Source: Fidelibacterota bacterium
GTDB lineage: Bacteria > Fidelibacterota > UBA8477 > JABMPR01
Assembly (NCBI GenBank): GCA_018650445.1
Contig: JABIFX010000160.1
Coordinates: 1 to 37,051, forward strand
Length of the DNA: 37,051 nt
Direction: 5' to 3'
The translations under genes were made by a program, and so were the position numbers. Under the pieces are notes generated by a model, which saw only the letters and a list, made by a program, of their open reading frames with translations, ran no database searches and was not told the origin of the DNA. The stretch's first letter is position 1. Each line of letters begins with the position of its first letter. Of the stretch, positions 8,667-17,878 are shown piece after piece.

Positions 8667-10234
8667 ATACGCTGATAGCTGAGAAAATATATATCAATGG
8701 CATCATTCTGACTCAGGATGATGAGCGTAGTCAGGTTTCTCAGATGGCAACCCGCGGGAAAACTATCCTGGCGGTTGGGGATGATCTCTCCCAGTATATA
8801 GATGCAGCAACGGAAACCATTGATTTAGAGGGTTCAGTCGTGGTACCAGGATTTATTGATGCCCATGTCCATTTTCTATGGGGTGGGGAGACTCTATTGG
8901 CCATTCCTGCCCATGATGCCTGTTCAAAATCAGAATTTATAGATATCATCAGAAAGTTTGCGGAGGGTCGACTTGCTGGATCCTGGCTAAAAGGCGGTGG
9001 GTGGAATGAGCACCATTTTACCGATCATAGTTTTCCCCATAAGCATTGGTTGGATGAGGCGGCACCGGGTCACCCCATGGTGCTCACACGTCACGATGGA
9101 CATTCAGGTATTGCCAGCTCAGCTGCACTTGCCATAGCTGATATCAATGCGGAAACACCTGATCCAGATGGTGGGGTCATTGATCGGGATGAGCACGGTG
9201 AACCCACTGGCATCTTGCGTGATGCTGCCATTGGTTTGGTTATGAAGTACATGCCTGAGGAGTCAGAGTCAGAACGCATGAGGAATTTGGAGACATCTCA
9301 AAATTATTTGCTGGAAAGAGGTGTCACCTCAGTGGGTGATATGATTTTTGATATGAACCACTTTCGTTTTCTGCAAGACATGGCTCGCCAGGGAAAGCTC
9401 AAAGTACGAGTAACTGCTTATACTCCTATTCTAAGATGGGCTGAGATGAAAACCCTGCTGCAGGAGGGTATATATGAAGATGAGTATTTCCAATATAAGG
9501 GGTTGAAGGGCTTTAGCGATGGAAGCCTTGGCTCGCACACAGCTCTCATGCTGGAGCCATACGAGGACAGCCCTGATTCAGCAGGAATCTATGACGGTGA
9601 CTGGAAAGATATAAATTTGATTCGTGAGTCCATCTCCGAAGCTGATAAGATGGGGTATCAAAGTGTGATCCATGCCATTGGTGATAGAGCAGTGCGTGAG
9701 GTTCTTGATGTGTTTGAGGAGGTCATCCAGGAAAATGGTCACCGGGACAGACGCTTTCGAATTGAACACGCCCAGCATATTCATCCCCAGGATCAAACTC
9801 GTTTTGAACCACTTGATATTATTGCTTCGGTTCAACCTGCTCATTGTGTGGATGATTCACTCTATGCCGACAAATTGCTGGGGGATCGTTGTGAATATGC
9901 CTATCCCTTCCGATCCTTACATCAAGCTGGCGTAAGAATAGCTTTTGGGTCTGATTGGCCAGTATCACCGGCGGATCCCGTTGCTACCATTCATGGTGCT
10001 ATTCATAGAGCTGGTTGGCATATTAAAGAAGCAATTGGTTTGAATGACTCCCTGGCAGCACATACCCGCCTGGCTGCCTATGCAGGATTTCGAGAACATG
10101 ATCTGGGAATACTGCAGGCTGGATATCTCGCTGATTTTGTGGTCCTTGATCCTGACTTTCAACATCTCGATGCTATGGATGAAATTCCAGCAGGGTTGAT
10201 TCAAGCGGTTTACATGGATGGATGCAAAGTATGA
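8663..10234 (+). CDS. YtcJ-like metal-dependent amidohydrolase
   Basis: A 523-residue amidohydrolase of the YtcJ/AepA subgroup. The metal site is visible as PGFIDAHVHFLWGG (HxH), then RIEHAQHIHP and FGSDWPVSPADP. GFSDGSLGSHTALMLEPYED and HAIGDRAVREVLD are typical of the subgroup. The C-terminal composite beta domain ends with GYLADFVVLDPD. Members hydrolyse N-acyl or amide bonds, but few substrates are known. There is no signal peptide, so it is cytoplasmic. ATGA overlaps join it to the BtpA-like gene before and the C26 amidotransferase after, suggesting that the three act on one metabolite. Confidence 0.88.
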   Translation: MNTLIAEKIYINGIILTQDDERSQVSQMATRGKTILAVGDDLSQYIDAATETIDLEGSVVVPGFIDAHVHFLWGGETLLAIPAHDACSKSEFIDIIRKFAEGRLAGSWLKGGGWNEHHFTDHSFPHKHWLDEAAPGHPMVLTRHDGHSGIASSAALAIADINAETPDPDGGVIDRDEHGEPTGILRDAAIGLVMKYMPEESESERMRNLETSQNYLLERGVTSVGDMIFDMNHFRFLQDMARQGKLKVRVTAYTPILRWAEMKTLLQEGIYEDEYFQYKGLKGFSDGSLGSHTALMLEPYEDSPDSAGIYDGDWKDINLIRESISEADKMGYQSVIHAIGDRAVREVLDVFEEVIQENGHRDRRFRIEHAQHIHPQDQTRFEPLDIIASVQPAHCVDDSLYADKLLGDRCEYAYPFRSLHQAGVRIAFGSDWPVSPADPVATIHGAIHRAGWHIKEAIGLNDSLAAHTRLAAYAGFREHDLGILQAGYLADFVVLDPDFQHLDAMDEIPAGLIQAVYMDGCKV

Positions 10235-10941
10235 AGCCTCTGATTGGTCTTAGTCCGGCATATTATGAGCACAAGGAAATGGATCGTAGTATCCTGGGCA
10301 AATCCTACACGGACAGCGTGCAGAAGGCTGGCGGGCTCCCCGTTTTAATACCGCCCATCATCGAGCGAGATGATCTGGCGCTACTGATCGAGAAATTAGA
10401 TGGGATTGTTCTCACCGGTGGAGATGATCTTCATCCCAAATACTATGATGAATCACCTGATCCGCTGACACCCAAACCATTTCATCTACGTCGAGGTGAT
10501 CACGACAGACAAATTTTTGATTATGTCTGGGAGAACAAAATACCCACTTTAGCCATTTGTCTGGGGATGCAGGAGGTCAATGTATTTTTAGGGGGCTCTC
10601 TGTATCAGGATATTCCCTCTCAGATCAAGGATCCGTTGGTGCACAAAATTGGAGACTGGTTTGAAGCCCGACATGATGTAAGTCTTGATAGCGAATCTCT
10701 TCTCTGCCTGCTGACAGGTCAACTGGTAGTGGATACAAACAGTGCTCATCATCAGGCAATTAAAGAAGTACCGGATATTTTACGTGTCACAGGTCGAAGC
10801 GCTGATGGTCTCATAGAGGCGTTGGAGCCCAAAGATAAATCCATTCCACTGCTGGCTGTCCAGTGGCATCCTGAATCAGAAATCAATGATGTCATTGGTA
10901 TCGATTTGTTCAAATGGCTTGTATCTGAGTCTACCAGATAA
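10231..10941 (+). CDS. Gamma-glutamyl-gamma-aminobutyrate hydrolase-like class I amidotransferase (peptidase C26)
   Basis: A 236-residue PuuD-like protein. The catalytic triad is Cys110 in ICLGMQE, His213 and Glu215 in VQWHPE. GIVLTGGDDLHPKYY, ending at about residue 73, is the family's substrate-side loop. PuuD cleaves gamma-glutamyl-GABA in putrescine catabolism; other members cut other gamma-glutamyl amides. No other putrescine-pathway gene is nearby, so the substrate is open. The start at 10231 overlaps the amidohydrolase stop (ATGA). An in-frame ATG at 10222 would add only three residues. Confidence 0.88.
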   Translation: MKPLIGLSPAYYEHKEMDRSILGKSYTDSVQKAGGLPVLIPPIIERDDLALLIEKLDGIVLTGGDDLHPKYYDESPDPLTPKPFHLRRGDHDRQIFDYVWENKIPTLAICLGMQEVNVFLGGSLYQDIPSQIKDPLVHKIGDWFEARHDVSLDSESLLCLLTGQLVVDTNSAHHQAIKEVPDILRVTGRSADGLIEALEPKDKSIPLLAVQWHPESEINDVIGIDLFKWLVSESTR

Positions 10942-10999
10942 ACTTCTACGAACACCCTATAATTGCTTCGCTCGTTATTTTACTGTAAGCAAGTAAGCA

Positions 11000-11028
11000 T
11001 AACATTCCCACCAGTTTAGGATTATAAT
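11000..11028 (+). promoter_or_regulatory. Candidate sigma70-type promoter of the M16 peptidase gene
   Basis: A perfect TATAAT at 11023-11028 has a poor -35 (ATAACA, about 10999-11004) 18 bases upstream. Transcription would start near 11035 and give a 5' leader of about 34 bases with the AGGGAG site. This would exclude the upstream in-frame ATG at 11027 as a start. Confidence 0.3.
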
Positions 11029-11068
11029 GGCTTGCAATTTTTTGATATTGATAAAGGGAGAAATAAAG

Positions 11069-13906
11069 ATGCACCGCTCACGATCACATCTAAGCTTACT
11101 GTCACTACTGATCGCACTCACGCTACTCATGTCCGCCTGTGTTTTTACAGGCCAGGATGCTGATGAAAGTAGCATCGATTTAAATGCCGAGATGCCTACT
11201 GATCCCAGTCTCATCGAGGGACAACTTGACAATGGTTTAAAATATTTTATTAAAAAGAATGGCAAGCCGGAGAATCGTGCTGAACTACGTCTGGTTATAA
11301 ATGCAGGCTCAATTATGGAAGATGATGATCAGCTTGGCCTGGCCCATCTACTGGAACATCTCGCTTTTAATGGAACTGAAGATTTCCCCAAGCAGGAACT
11401 GGTGAACTATCTGGAAGGCATTGGAATGCGTTTTGGTCCTGATCTGAATGCCTACACAAGTTTTGATGAAACCGTTTATATGCTGCAAGTTCCCACTGAT
11501 AGCGTAAACCAGATGGCGACAGGTTTCAAGATTTTAGAAAACTGGGCTCATAAAGTAAGTCTCGAAGGTGAGGAAATTGACAAAGAGCGCGGCGTTGTTG
11601 TTGAAGAATGGCGTCTGGGACAGGGAGCTGGTCAGCGGATTTTTGACAAGCAAATCCCCATTCTTTTTAAAGGCTCACGTTATGCCGACAGGCTTCCAAT
11701 TGGATCCATGGATGTGGTTAAAAATGCCAGCCACGAAAGTGTAAGGCGCTTTTATAACGACTGGTATAGACCAGACCTCATGGCTGTAGTAGCTGTGGGA
11801 GATTTTGATCCTGCGGATATTGAAGCCAGAATCAAAGCTCTCTTTGGAGCTATTCCTAAGGCTACAGAAACCAGAGATCGCACAGTTTTTGATGTTCCCG
11901 GTCAATCTGAGGTGCTATATGCAGTTGCCTCAGATCCAGAGGCCACTCGCTCCAGTGTAAATATTCTCTTCAAACACCCTGCTGGGATTGATCGTACTGC
12001 AGGTGAATACCGTGAAAATATCGTGGAGCGGATATACCACGAAATGCTGAACGCACGTTTTAGTGAGTTATCCCAGAAAGCTGATGCACCCTTCCTGTAT
12101 GCCTTCTCCACTAAATGGGGCTGGGCTAGAACCTCTGAAATGGTTGCTCTCGGGGCTGGTGTTGTGGATGGTGGTATTCCAGCTGGACTGGAAGCTGTTC
12201 TCATAGAGGGAGAACGTGTTCGTCGTCATGGGTTCACTTCAACTGAGTTGGATCGTGCAAAAAAATCGGTTCTCAGGTCCATGGAAGCGCTTTATCAGGA
12301 GCGAGATAAACAAGAATCCCGTGGTTATGCCTCAGAACTCATACGTCACTTCCTGAAAGAAGAAGCTGTCTCAGGTATAGAATATGAGTTTCAGTTATAC
12401 CAGGAAACCATACCTGGAATACACCTGGGCGAAATCAATGCACTGGCACAGAAATTTATCACAGATGAGAACCGTGTTGTCATGGCATCTGGACCAGAAA
12501 AAGAGGGGGTCTCTGTTCCAGGAGAAGCTGAACTAGCTGCCGTTATGGCCAGCATTGCCGCCTTGAATATCGACCCCTATGTCGATCAGGTTTCCAATGA
12601 ACCACTTATCCCAGAACTTCCCAAGGCTGGTACTGTTGTTGAGAAAAAATACCATGAAGATATCGATACCTACGAATTACGCTTAAGTAATGGTGTGAAG
12701 GTGGTCTTAAAATCTACTGATTTCAAGAATGATGAAATCCTTTTTCAGGCCTACAGCCCCGGTGGCTATTCTGTCTTTAAAGATGAGGATCTCATCACTG
12801 GTAAAATGGCTGATAAATTGATGGACTATAGTGGTCTAGGAAATTTCAGTCTCATGGATCTGCAGAAAATGATGGCTGGTAAAGAGGTCGCTACCACTCC
12901 ATATATCAACGCCCTCTATGAAGGTTTGCGTGGTTCAGTATCACCAACTGATCTTGAAATGCTTTTCCAGATGATCTACCTGCAATTCACAGGTAGTCGT
13001 CAAGATGAAGAAGCAGTTGCAGCCCTGATGACTCAGTTTCGCTCACAATTGGAAAACAAAAGTCTCAGTCCAGAAGCGGCTTATAGTGATACACTTAGTG
13101 CAACTATGAATCTCTATCATCCCCGTCGTCAACCCATGACCGTTGAAAAACTTGATATGGTTGACCTCAACAGGGCTCAAGAACTTTATGATGATCGTTT
13201 CCAGGATGCTGGCGATTTTACCTTTCTCTTTGTTGGAAATTTTGAAAATGAAACCATGCTGCCCCTTATTCAGCAATATCTGGGTTCACTTCCTGCCACT
13301 GGCAGAAATGAAACCTGGGTAGATGAACGTGTCATGACACCTCAGGGTAGAGTTCAAAAAGAAGTCAAACGAGGTGTCGAGCCCAAAAGTCGTACTCGGA
13401 TTGTCTTCCCTGGTAAATTTGACTATACCCGCCAGAATCGCTATGATATGTACTCCATGATGCAGGTTCTGCGTATTCGTTTGCGGGAGGTTCTCCGTGA
13501 AGACATGGGAGGTGTGTATGGCGTTAGTGTATGGGCTAGTATGTCCAAGGAACCCCAGGCAAAATACACACTGAATGTGACCTTTGGCTGTGCGCCTGAT
13601 CGTGTCCATGAATTGACAGATGCTGTTCTGGTTGAAATCAAAAAGATCATGAAGGAAGCACCTGATCAAGTGAATGTTGATAAGGTAAAAGAGTCCCAGC
13701 GTCGTGAGCGCGAGATAAATATCCAGAAGAATTCATATTGGTTGAACTCCCTGACTGTATACTACCGTGAGGGTCGTGAACTTTCAGATTTTATGAAATT
13801 CAACGAGCTAATCGAAGGATTCTCAGCTGATGATGCCCAGGCCGCAGCGGCACAATACTTTGATCTGGATCGAATGGTTCAGGTGACCTTGAATCCTGAA
13901 GATTAA
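11069..13906 (+). CDS. M16 family (pitrilysin) zinc metallopeptidase, lipoprotein
   Basis: A 945-residue two-half M16 protease. The N-terminus is a lipoprotein signal with lipobox LMSAC, so it is membrane-anchored on the periplasmic side. The inverted zinc motif HLLEH is at residues 93-97, and the third ligand is the glutamate pair 179/180 in VVVEEWR, about 80 residues on. The first M16 half covers about 45-260 and is followed by a second, inactive half (about 300-510). Two further M16 repeats lie in the C-terminal half (LRLSNGVKVVLKSTDF; FTFLFVGNFENE), as in PqqL-type proteases. AGGGAG precedes the ATG at 11069; an upstream in-frame ATG at 11027 would bury the signal peptide. Its function is presumably degradation of peptides in the envelope. 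A strong terminator follows. Confidence 0.9.
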   Translation: MHRSRSHLSLLSLLIALTLLMSACVFTGQDADESSIDLNAEMPTDPSLIEGQLDNGLKYFIKKNGKPENRAELRLVINAGSIMEDDDQLGLAHLLEHLAFNGTEDFPKQELVNYLEGIGMRFGPDLNAYTSFDETVYMLQVPTDSVNQMATGFKILENWAHKVSLEGEEIDKERGVVVEEWRLGQGAGQRIFDKQIPILFKGSRYADRLPIGSMDVVKNASHESVRRFYNDWYRPDLMAVVAVGDFDPADIEARIKALFGAIPKATETRDRTVFDVPGQSEVLYAVASDPEATRSSVNILFKHPAGIDRTAGEYRENIVERIYHEMLNARFSELSQKADAPFLYAFSTKWGWARTSEMVALGAGVVDGGIPAGLEAVLIEGERVRRHGFTSTELDRAKKSVLRSMEALYQERDKQESRGYASELIRHFLKEEAVSGIEYEFQLYQETIPGIHLGEINALAQKFITDENRVVMASGPEKEGVSVPGEAELAAVMASIAALNIDPYVDQVSNEPLIPELPKAGTVVEKKYHEDIDTYELRLSNGVKVVLKSTDFKNDEILFQAYSPGGYSVFKDEDLITGKMADKLMDYSGLGNFSLMDLQKMMAGKEVATTPYINALYEGLRGSVSPTDLEMLFQMIYLQFTGSRQDEEAVAALMTQFRSQLENKSLSPEAAYSDTLSATMNLYHPRRQPMTVEKLDMVDLNRAQELYDDRFQDAGDFTFLFVGNFENETMLPLIQQYLGSLPATGRNETWVDERVMTPQGRVQKEVKRGVEPKSRTRIVFPGKFDYTRQNRYDMYSMMQVLRIRLREVLREDMGGVYGVSVWASMSKEPQAKYTLNVTFGCAPDRVHELTDAVLVEIKKIMKEAPDQVNVDKVKESQRREREINIQKNSYWLNSLTVYYREGRELSDFMKFNELIEGFSADDAQAAAAQYFDLDRMVQVTLNPED

Positions 13907-13928
13907 TTCAGTATCAAAATATCTACTA

Positions 13929-13956
13929 GATGGCTCCTTTATGGAGCCATCTTTTT
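13929..13956 (+). terminator. Intrinsic terminator after the M16 peptidase gene
   Basis: A perfect 9-bp stem, GATGGCTCC (13929-13937) / GGAGCCATC (13943-13951), with loop TTTAT and a following TTTTT tract. It lies 22 bases after the M16 stop codon. Confidence 0.9.
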
Positions 13957-13987
13957 ATCCCCCAGAAGTGCCTGAGAAATAGTATAT

Positions 13988-14617
13988 ATGCACATGAATA
14001 AGATAGTCATGCTCAACGAAGCCAGCCTATCTACTGCTGCCGGGAAACTCTGCCAGGCGGATACCAGGCTTCAGTCCGTGGTAGATCAGTTTGGTTTACC
14101 GCCATTATGGGCGAGAGCACCCGGATTTCCCACCCTGATACATATTATCCTGGAACAGCAAGTCTCCCTGGCCTCAGCAAAGGCCTGTTTTAATAAACTC
14201 AATTCAGCCCTGGATGAATTGAGTTCAGAATCATTTTTGACTCTAGATGATGCCACTTTACTGAGGATTGGATTTAGTCGTCAGAAAACCCGCTACTCGA
14301 GAGTTCTAGCACAGGCAATCGAGGATCAGTCTTTGGATATTGATAACCTGATTCACGACTCGGATGAAGAGGTTTTCTCAAAGTTAACTGCACTCACAGG
14401 GATAGGTCCCTGGACAGCGAATATTTATCTCCTCATGGCGCTGGGTCGCCCCGATATCTGGCCAGGTGGAGATCTGGCGCTTGAAGTGGCGCTTCAAAAC
14501 CTTTTTGGGCTGGATCATCGACCCAGGGGAGAGGAATTTCAACAATTGGCCGAAGCATGGCGACCTTATCGCGCAGTTGCAGCCAGGATATTGTGGCATT
14601 ATTATCTTTCGCAATAG
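13988..14617 (+). CDS. DNA-3-methyladenine glycosylase II-like (AlkA-type HhH-GPD) protein
   Basis: A 209-residue base-excision repair glycosylase of the HhH-GPD superfamily. The helix-hairpin-helix and catalytic region is LTGIGPWTANIYLLMALGRPDIWPGGDLAL, with the catalytic aspartate at Asp162 in PGGDLAL. HIILEQQVSLASA near residue 55 is the conserved helix of AlkA-like enzymes. No 4Fe-4S Cys cluster is present, so it is not a MutY/Nth type. It lacks the N-terminal beta domain of E. coli AlkA. It would remove alkylated purines from DNA. The start is either 13988 or the ATG at 13994; the ribosome binding site is weak for both. Confidence 0.88.
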   Translation: MHMNKIVMLNEASLSTAAGKLCQADTRLQSVVDQFGLPPLWARAPGFPTLIHIILEQQVSLASAKACFNKLNSALDELSSESFLTLDDATLLRIGFSRQKTRYSRVLAQAIEDQSLDIDNLIHDSDEEVFSKLTALTGIGPWTANIYLLMALGRPDIWPGGDLALEVALQNLFGLDHRPRGEEFQQLAEAWRPYRAVAARILWHYYLSQ

Positions 14618-14653
14618 GGTAAATTAAATCAGTTCAAGTAATGAGGAAAGATT

Positions 14654-15007
14654 ATGTCTGTTAAGCATATGAAGGATTTACCATTGGAGCCTATATCAGC
14701 GGGAGAGAAGACCTCCAGGCAGGTTCTTATTTCTCCTGAAGAAGGCCCCAATTTTGCCATGCGTCGGTTTGTGATTGAAGCAGGTGGCTTTATGCCATTG
14801 CATACAAATTCAGTTGAGCATGAGCAGTTTTGCATTGGTGGTGAAGCGGAAGTCGTTATTGGAGAGGAGACAGTAATCGTTAGGGAAAATGATGTGGTCT
14901 TTATTCCAGCCGATGTTCCCCACAGTTACAGAACCACAAGCTCCGAAGCCTTCGAGTTTCTATGTCTCGTTCCCAACCAGAAAGACATCATCGACATTAA
15001 GGGGTAA
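14654..15007 (+). CDS. Cupin-domain protein
   Basis: A 117-residue single-domain cupin with an intact metal-site pattern: GGFMPLHTNSVEHEQFCIGGEAEV (first motif) and ENDVVFIPADVPHSYRTTSS (second motif with the final histidine). GAGGAAAG lies 6 bases before the ATG. The gene sits four bases ahead of the following lipoprotein gene and is likely cotranscribed with it. The substrate is unknown. It is a distinct cupin from the one at 4224 and only loosely similar. Confidence 0.82.
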   Translation: MSVKHMKDLPLEPISAGEKTSRQVLISPEEGPNFAMRRFVIEAGGFMPLHTNSVEHEQFCIGGEAEVVIGEETVIVRENDVVFIPADVPHSYRTTSSEAFEFLCLVPNQKDIIDIKG

Positions 15008-15011
15008 AAAA

Positions 15012-15500
15012 ATGAGCATTACTTACAAAACACTAGGGTCAATTCTAGGAATCCTGATTATTTTCACCACAATGATTTCAAGCTGTAACATTAAAGATGA
15101 TCTGGATACTGAGAGACGTCGATTATTAAATGCTGACAAGCAATTTGCGCAGATGTCCCTTGATAAGGGGGCCGCTGAAGCCTTTAATCACTTTCTTACA
15201 GAGGATGCCATGGGAATGTCCCACAATCAGCATCCCGTCGTTGGACGTGAACAGATCTATCAGGAAATGAAAGTTGGCCAGGAAGATTATGAATTAGCCT
15301 GGGATCCACAGCGTGCTGAGGTTGCCGGTTCCGCGGATATGGGCTGGACCTGGGGCAAGTATGTGCTGAGCTTCAACGATGAAGACGGTGTTGAGCAAAA
15401 GCGTTATGGTAAATACCTGAATATCTGGACCAGACAGGAAGACGGCCAGTGGAAAGTTGCTGTCGATATGGGCAATTCCAGTCCCAAACCTAGTGAGTAG
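15012..15500 (+). CDS. NTF2-like (SnoaL/DUF4440 type) lipoprotein
   Basis: A 162-residue protein. The N-terminus is a lipoprotein signal with a cysteine at the end of MISSC (about residue 22), so it is probably anchored on the periplasmic side. The remaining 140 residues fit the NTF2-like fold: a helix with LLNADKQFAQMSLDKGAAEAFNHFL, AMGMSHNQHPVVGREQIY, and a beta-sheet ending WTRQEDGQWKVAVDMG. This is the usual DUF4440/SnoaL pattern. The ligand is unknown. The longer reading frame beginning inside the cupin gene is not used because it would bury the signal peptide. Confidence 0.82.
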   Translation: MSITYKTLGSILGILIIFTTMISSCNIKDDLDTERRRLLNADKQFAQMSLDKGAAEAFNHFLTEDAMGMSHNQHPVVGREQIYQEMKVGQEDYELAWDPQRAEVAGSADMGWTWGKYVLSFNDEDGVEQKRYGKYLNIWTRQEDGQWKVAVDMGNSSPKPSE

Positions 15501-15536
15501 GACCAAGTAAGTTAAAAAATTAGAACGGGAGAGAAT

Positions 15537-16355
15537 ATGGATGCTCAATCAATTTTGGACCAGGTCACAACGTTTATTACTAGTTATACCTGGGATATTC
15601 TGGGTAGCATACTCATTTTCGTTGTGGGTAAATGGCTCGCCAGGAAAATGGTTTCCCTTCTCAGCAAGCTTTTAGCGAAGCAGCATGTTGATGAAACCCT
15701 CATTCGATTTCTAGATAATATTGCTTATTACGCTCTGATGGTGGTGGTCCTCATGGCTACTGCTGACAGGCTGGGCGTGGACACCTCTTCGTTTCTGGCT
15801 ATTTTTGGAGCCGCCGGTTTGGCAGTGGGCTTGGCTCTGAAAGATTCCTTAGGTAATTTCGCCAGTGGTGTCATGTTGGTCTTTTTCCGACCTTTCAAAA
15901 TAGGTGATGTCGTGACAGCAGGCGGTGTTACTGGCAAAGTTGAAGGGATCAGCATTTTTAACACGACCTTCCTGACATTTGACAATCAACGTATGATTGT
16001 TCCCAATGGTCAGATTACCAACGATGTTATCACTAATATTAATGCCAACCCCACTCGCCGCCTCGATCTGGTGTTCGGCATTGGGTATGGGGACAATCTT
16101 CTGACAGCCAAAGCTATTTTTAAAAACATCCTTGAATCTGATGCTCGCATTTTAGAAGATCCTGCGCCCTTGATTGTGGTCTCTGAATTGGCAGATAGTA
16201 GCGTAAATTTTTATGTGCGTCCCTGGGTGAACACAACAGACTATTGGGCTGTTAAATTTGATCTTACTGAAAAGATTAAGCTGGCTCTTGATGAAGCCGG
16301 CATCAGTATTCCATATCCCCAAACTGATGTTCACGTACATCAAGTTGAGAAATGA
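15537..16355 (+). CDS. Small-conductance mechanosensitive channel (MscS)
   Basis: A 272-residue MscS channel of standard length. Three N-terminal membrane helices lie at about residues 15-35, 60-82 and 87-118. The third carries the pore-lining Gly/Ala-rich pattern GAAGLAVGLALKDSLGNFASGVML, followed by the signature FRPFKIGDVV at the start of the beta domain. The protein protects cells against hypo-osmotic shock by opening under membrane tension. GGGAGAG sits 4 bases before the ATG. Its stop overlaps the start of the next membrane-protein gene (ATGA). Confidence 0.93.
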   Translation: MDAQSILDQVTTFITSYTWDILGSILIFVVGKWLARKMVSLLSKLLAKQHVDETLIRFLDNIAYYALMVVVLMATADRLGVDTSSFLAIFGAAGLAVGLALKDSLGNFASGVMLVFFRPFKIGDVVTAGGVTGKVEGISIFNTTFLTFDNQRMIVPNGQITNDVITNINANPTRRLDLVFGIGYGDNLLTAKAIFKNILESDARILEDPAPLIVVSELADSSVNFYVRPWVNTTDYWAVKFDLTEKIKLALDEAGISIPYPQTDVHVHQVEK

Positions 16356-16915
16356 TTTACTTCAAGGAATTTAAAACCCAGAACAAAACACAGCTCTTCT
16401 GGCTATTATTTGGTCTCACCGTTCTCACAATTGTGGGGATGCAAATGACGGGATCAGCTCTCGTAAATGAGATTGCTCCAGGGGGAATTATTACTTTCGA
16501 ACTTATAGGCACTCTGGCTGGGAGTCAGAGTGTTGTTGACTCCTGGCAGGGGCCAGCCATGATCTGGGCTGGTATCAATATGGGGCTGGACTTCCTGTTT
16601 CTTTTCCTGTACAGCGTAACCATTGCATTGGGGTGTTTGATCCTGGCTGATAGAATGCCGGAAAAATTACAAAGCTTGAAAGCCTTGGGGAGATGGCTGG
16701 CTGTTGGAATCCTCATCGCTGCCGGTCTGGATGTCATTGAGAACATTTCGCTTATTCTGCTGCTCACTGGATCCGAGAATGAGTATTTGTCACCTCTGGC
16801 TCGCTGGATGGCCATTCCAAAATTTGGATTGGTGCTCCTGTCTTTATTGTACATCGTGGGTGGCGGTGTGAGAGACCTGATGAGTAGGATAAAATTGTCG
16901 AGCGGGACTGCTTAG
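16352..16915 (+). CDS. Unknown integral membrane protein, four helices
   Basis: A 187-residue hydrophobic protein with about four membrane helices (near 17-37, 72-95, 110-135, 150-170). Conserved-looking features are the IITFELIGT segment and LDFLFLFLYS in the second helix, a combination seen in uncharacterised membrane proteins. I cannot assign a family. The start overlaps the MscS stop, so it is translationally coupled to the channel and could be functionally related, though that is inference. Confidence 0.7.
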   Translation: MIYFKEFKTQNKTQLFWLLFGLTVLTIVGMQMTGSALVNEIAPGGIITFELIGTLAGSQSVVDSWQGPAMIWAGINMGLDFLFLFLYSVTIALGCLILADRMPEKLQSLKALGRWLAVGILIAAGLDVIENISLILLLTGSENEYLSPLARWMAIPKFGLVLLSLLYIVGGGVRDLMSRIKLSSGTA

Positions 16916-16957
16916 AAAAATTCTACAAATATTTTGGATGAAAAGACGTCAGCTGTG

Positions 16958-17842
16958 CTAAGATTTTATGATGGCATGTTGAAGCTGTGAGCGAAGCTCC
17001 AGTACAACTTTCACATAATTTTTAGAAGGGTTGTATTTCCATACCGCTCGCCAATTGGCAGAATTCTCTGAAAAATCAGTACTACCGATATCGTAGTTAC
17101 CACGTTTGAGGAGATAGTTGGCGATACTGGCCATTACGTCAGCCCATTCAAAGGGTTCTCGAACCCCATCACCATCCATATCAACGGCATAACTCTTAAA
17201 ACTGGTTGGCATAAACTGTCCATATCCAAAGGCGCCGGCATATGAACCTTTTACATCATGTGGACCCAGGCCATCCACACGGCAGATCATAAACCAGGCA
17301 ACCATCTCATCCTCAGCCCATTTTGCCCGACGGGGAATATTGTGAATGATAGTATGCAGGGAATTAAAGACTGGGTAGGATGAGGCATAAAGTCCGTATT
17401 GAGTCTCTACGCCAACAAAGCTGAGGATCAGAAAAGGATCCACACCATACTGCTTGGCCACACTGTGTAGGAGTTCGGAGTGTTCGTTGTAAAATTTTAC
17501 ACCACCATTTACCCGTTTATCATTCACGAATATGCGGCGATAGTCGGTGTAGTCCATTCTTTCTGCTGGTTTAGAAAATTTTTCTGAGATGTTGGGTTCA
17601 ATTTTAATGCCGGAATTAGAGAATACCTGCCAGGCATAAGCAGCTGGTACACCACTGCGACGCAGGCGTTTAATAACCCGGCCATACACCTGTCTGGCCT
17701 GCTCATTTTTTGAGATAAGGCTGACCATGTCTTTTTCAACTTGATTGGACCAACTGGCTGGAGCAGGACCATGTTTTGAGTCCCGATCCGCATAGACGAA
17801 CAGACCCGCCAGTAGCAAAATGATGGTGAGTAAATTTCTCAT
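16958..17842 (-). CDS. Lytic murein transglycosylase (MltB-like, SLT_2)
   Basis: A 294-residue periplasmic transglycosylase. The N-terminal hydrophobic stretch (residues 1-18, LLTIILLLAGLFVYA) is a signal peptide. The SLT_2 domain begins near 35. The catalytic Glu146 is in FVGVETQYG, followed by the typical GYGQFMPTSFKSYAVDMDGDG and DVMASIANYLLKRG. The enzyme cleaves glycan strands of peptidoglycan to anhydromuropeptides. It starts 36 bases after the amidase stop, in the same direction, so it belongs to the amidase operon. The ATG at 17842 is chosen because it begins the signal peptide; ATG 17851 and GTG 17869 are alternatives and no strong ribosome binding site decides between them. Confidence 0.87.
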   Translation of the reverse strand: MRNLLTIILLLAGLFVYADRDSKHGPAPASWSNQVEKDMVSLISKNEQARQVYGRVIKRLRRSGVPAAYAWQVFSNSGIKIEPNISEKFSKPAERMDYTDYRRIFVNDKRVNGGVKFYNEHSELLHSVAKQYGVDPFLILSFVGVETQYGLYASSYPVFNSLHTIIHNIPRRAKWAEDEMVAWFMICRVDGLGPHDVKGSYAGAFGYGQFMPTSFKSYAVDMDGDGVREPFEWADVMASIANYLLKRGNYDIGSTDFSENSANWRAVWKYNPSKNYVKVVLELRSQLQHAIIKS

Positions 17843-17878
17843 GTATCCCATATAGTAATTCTTAACCACATCTACAAG

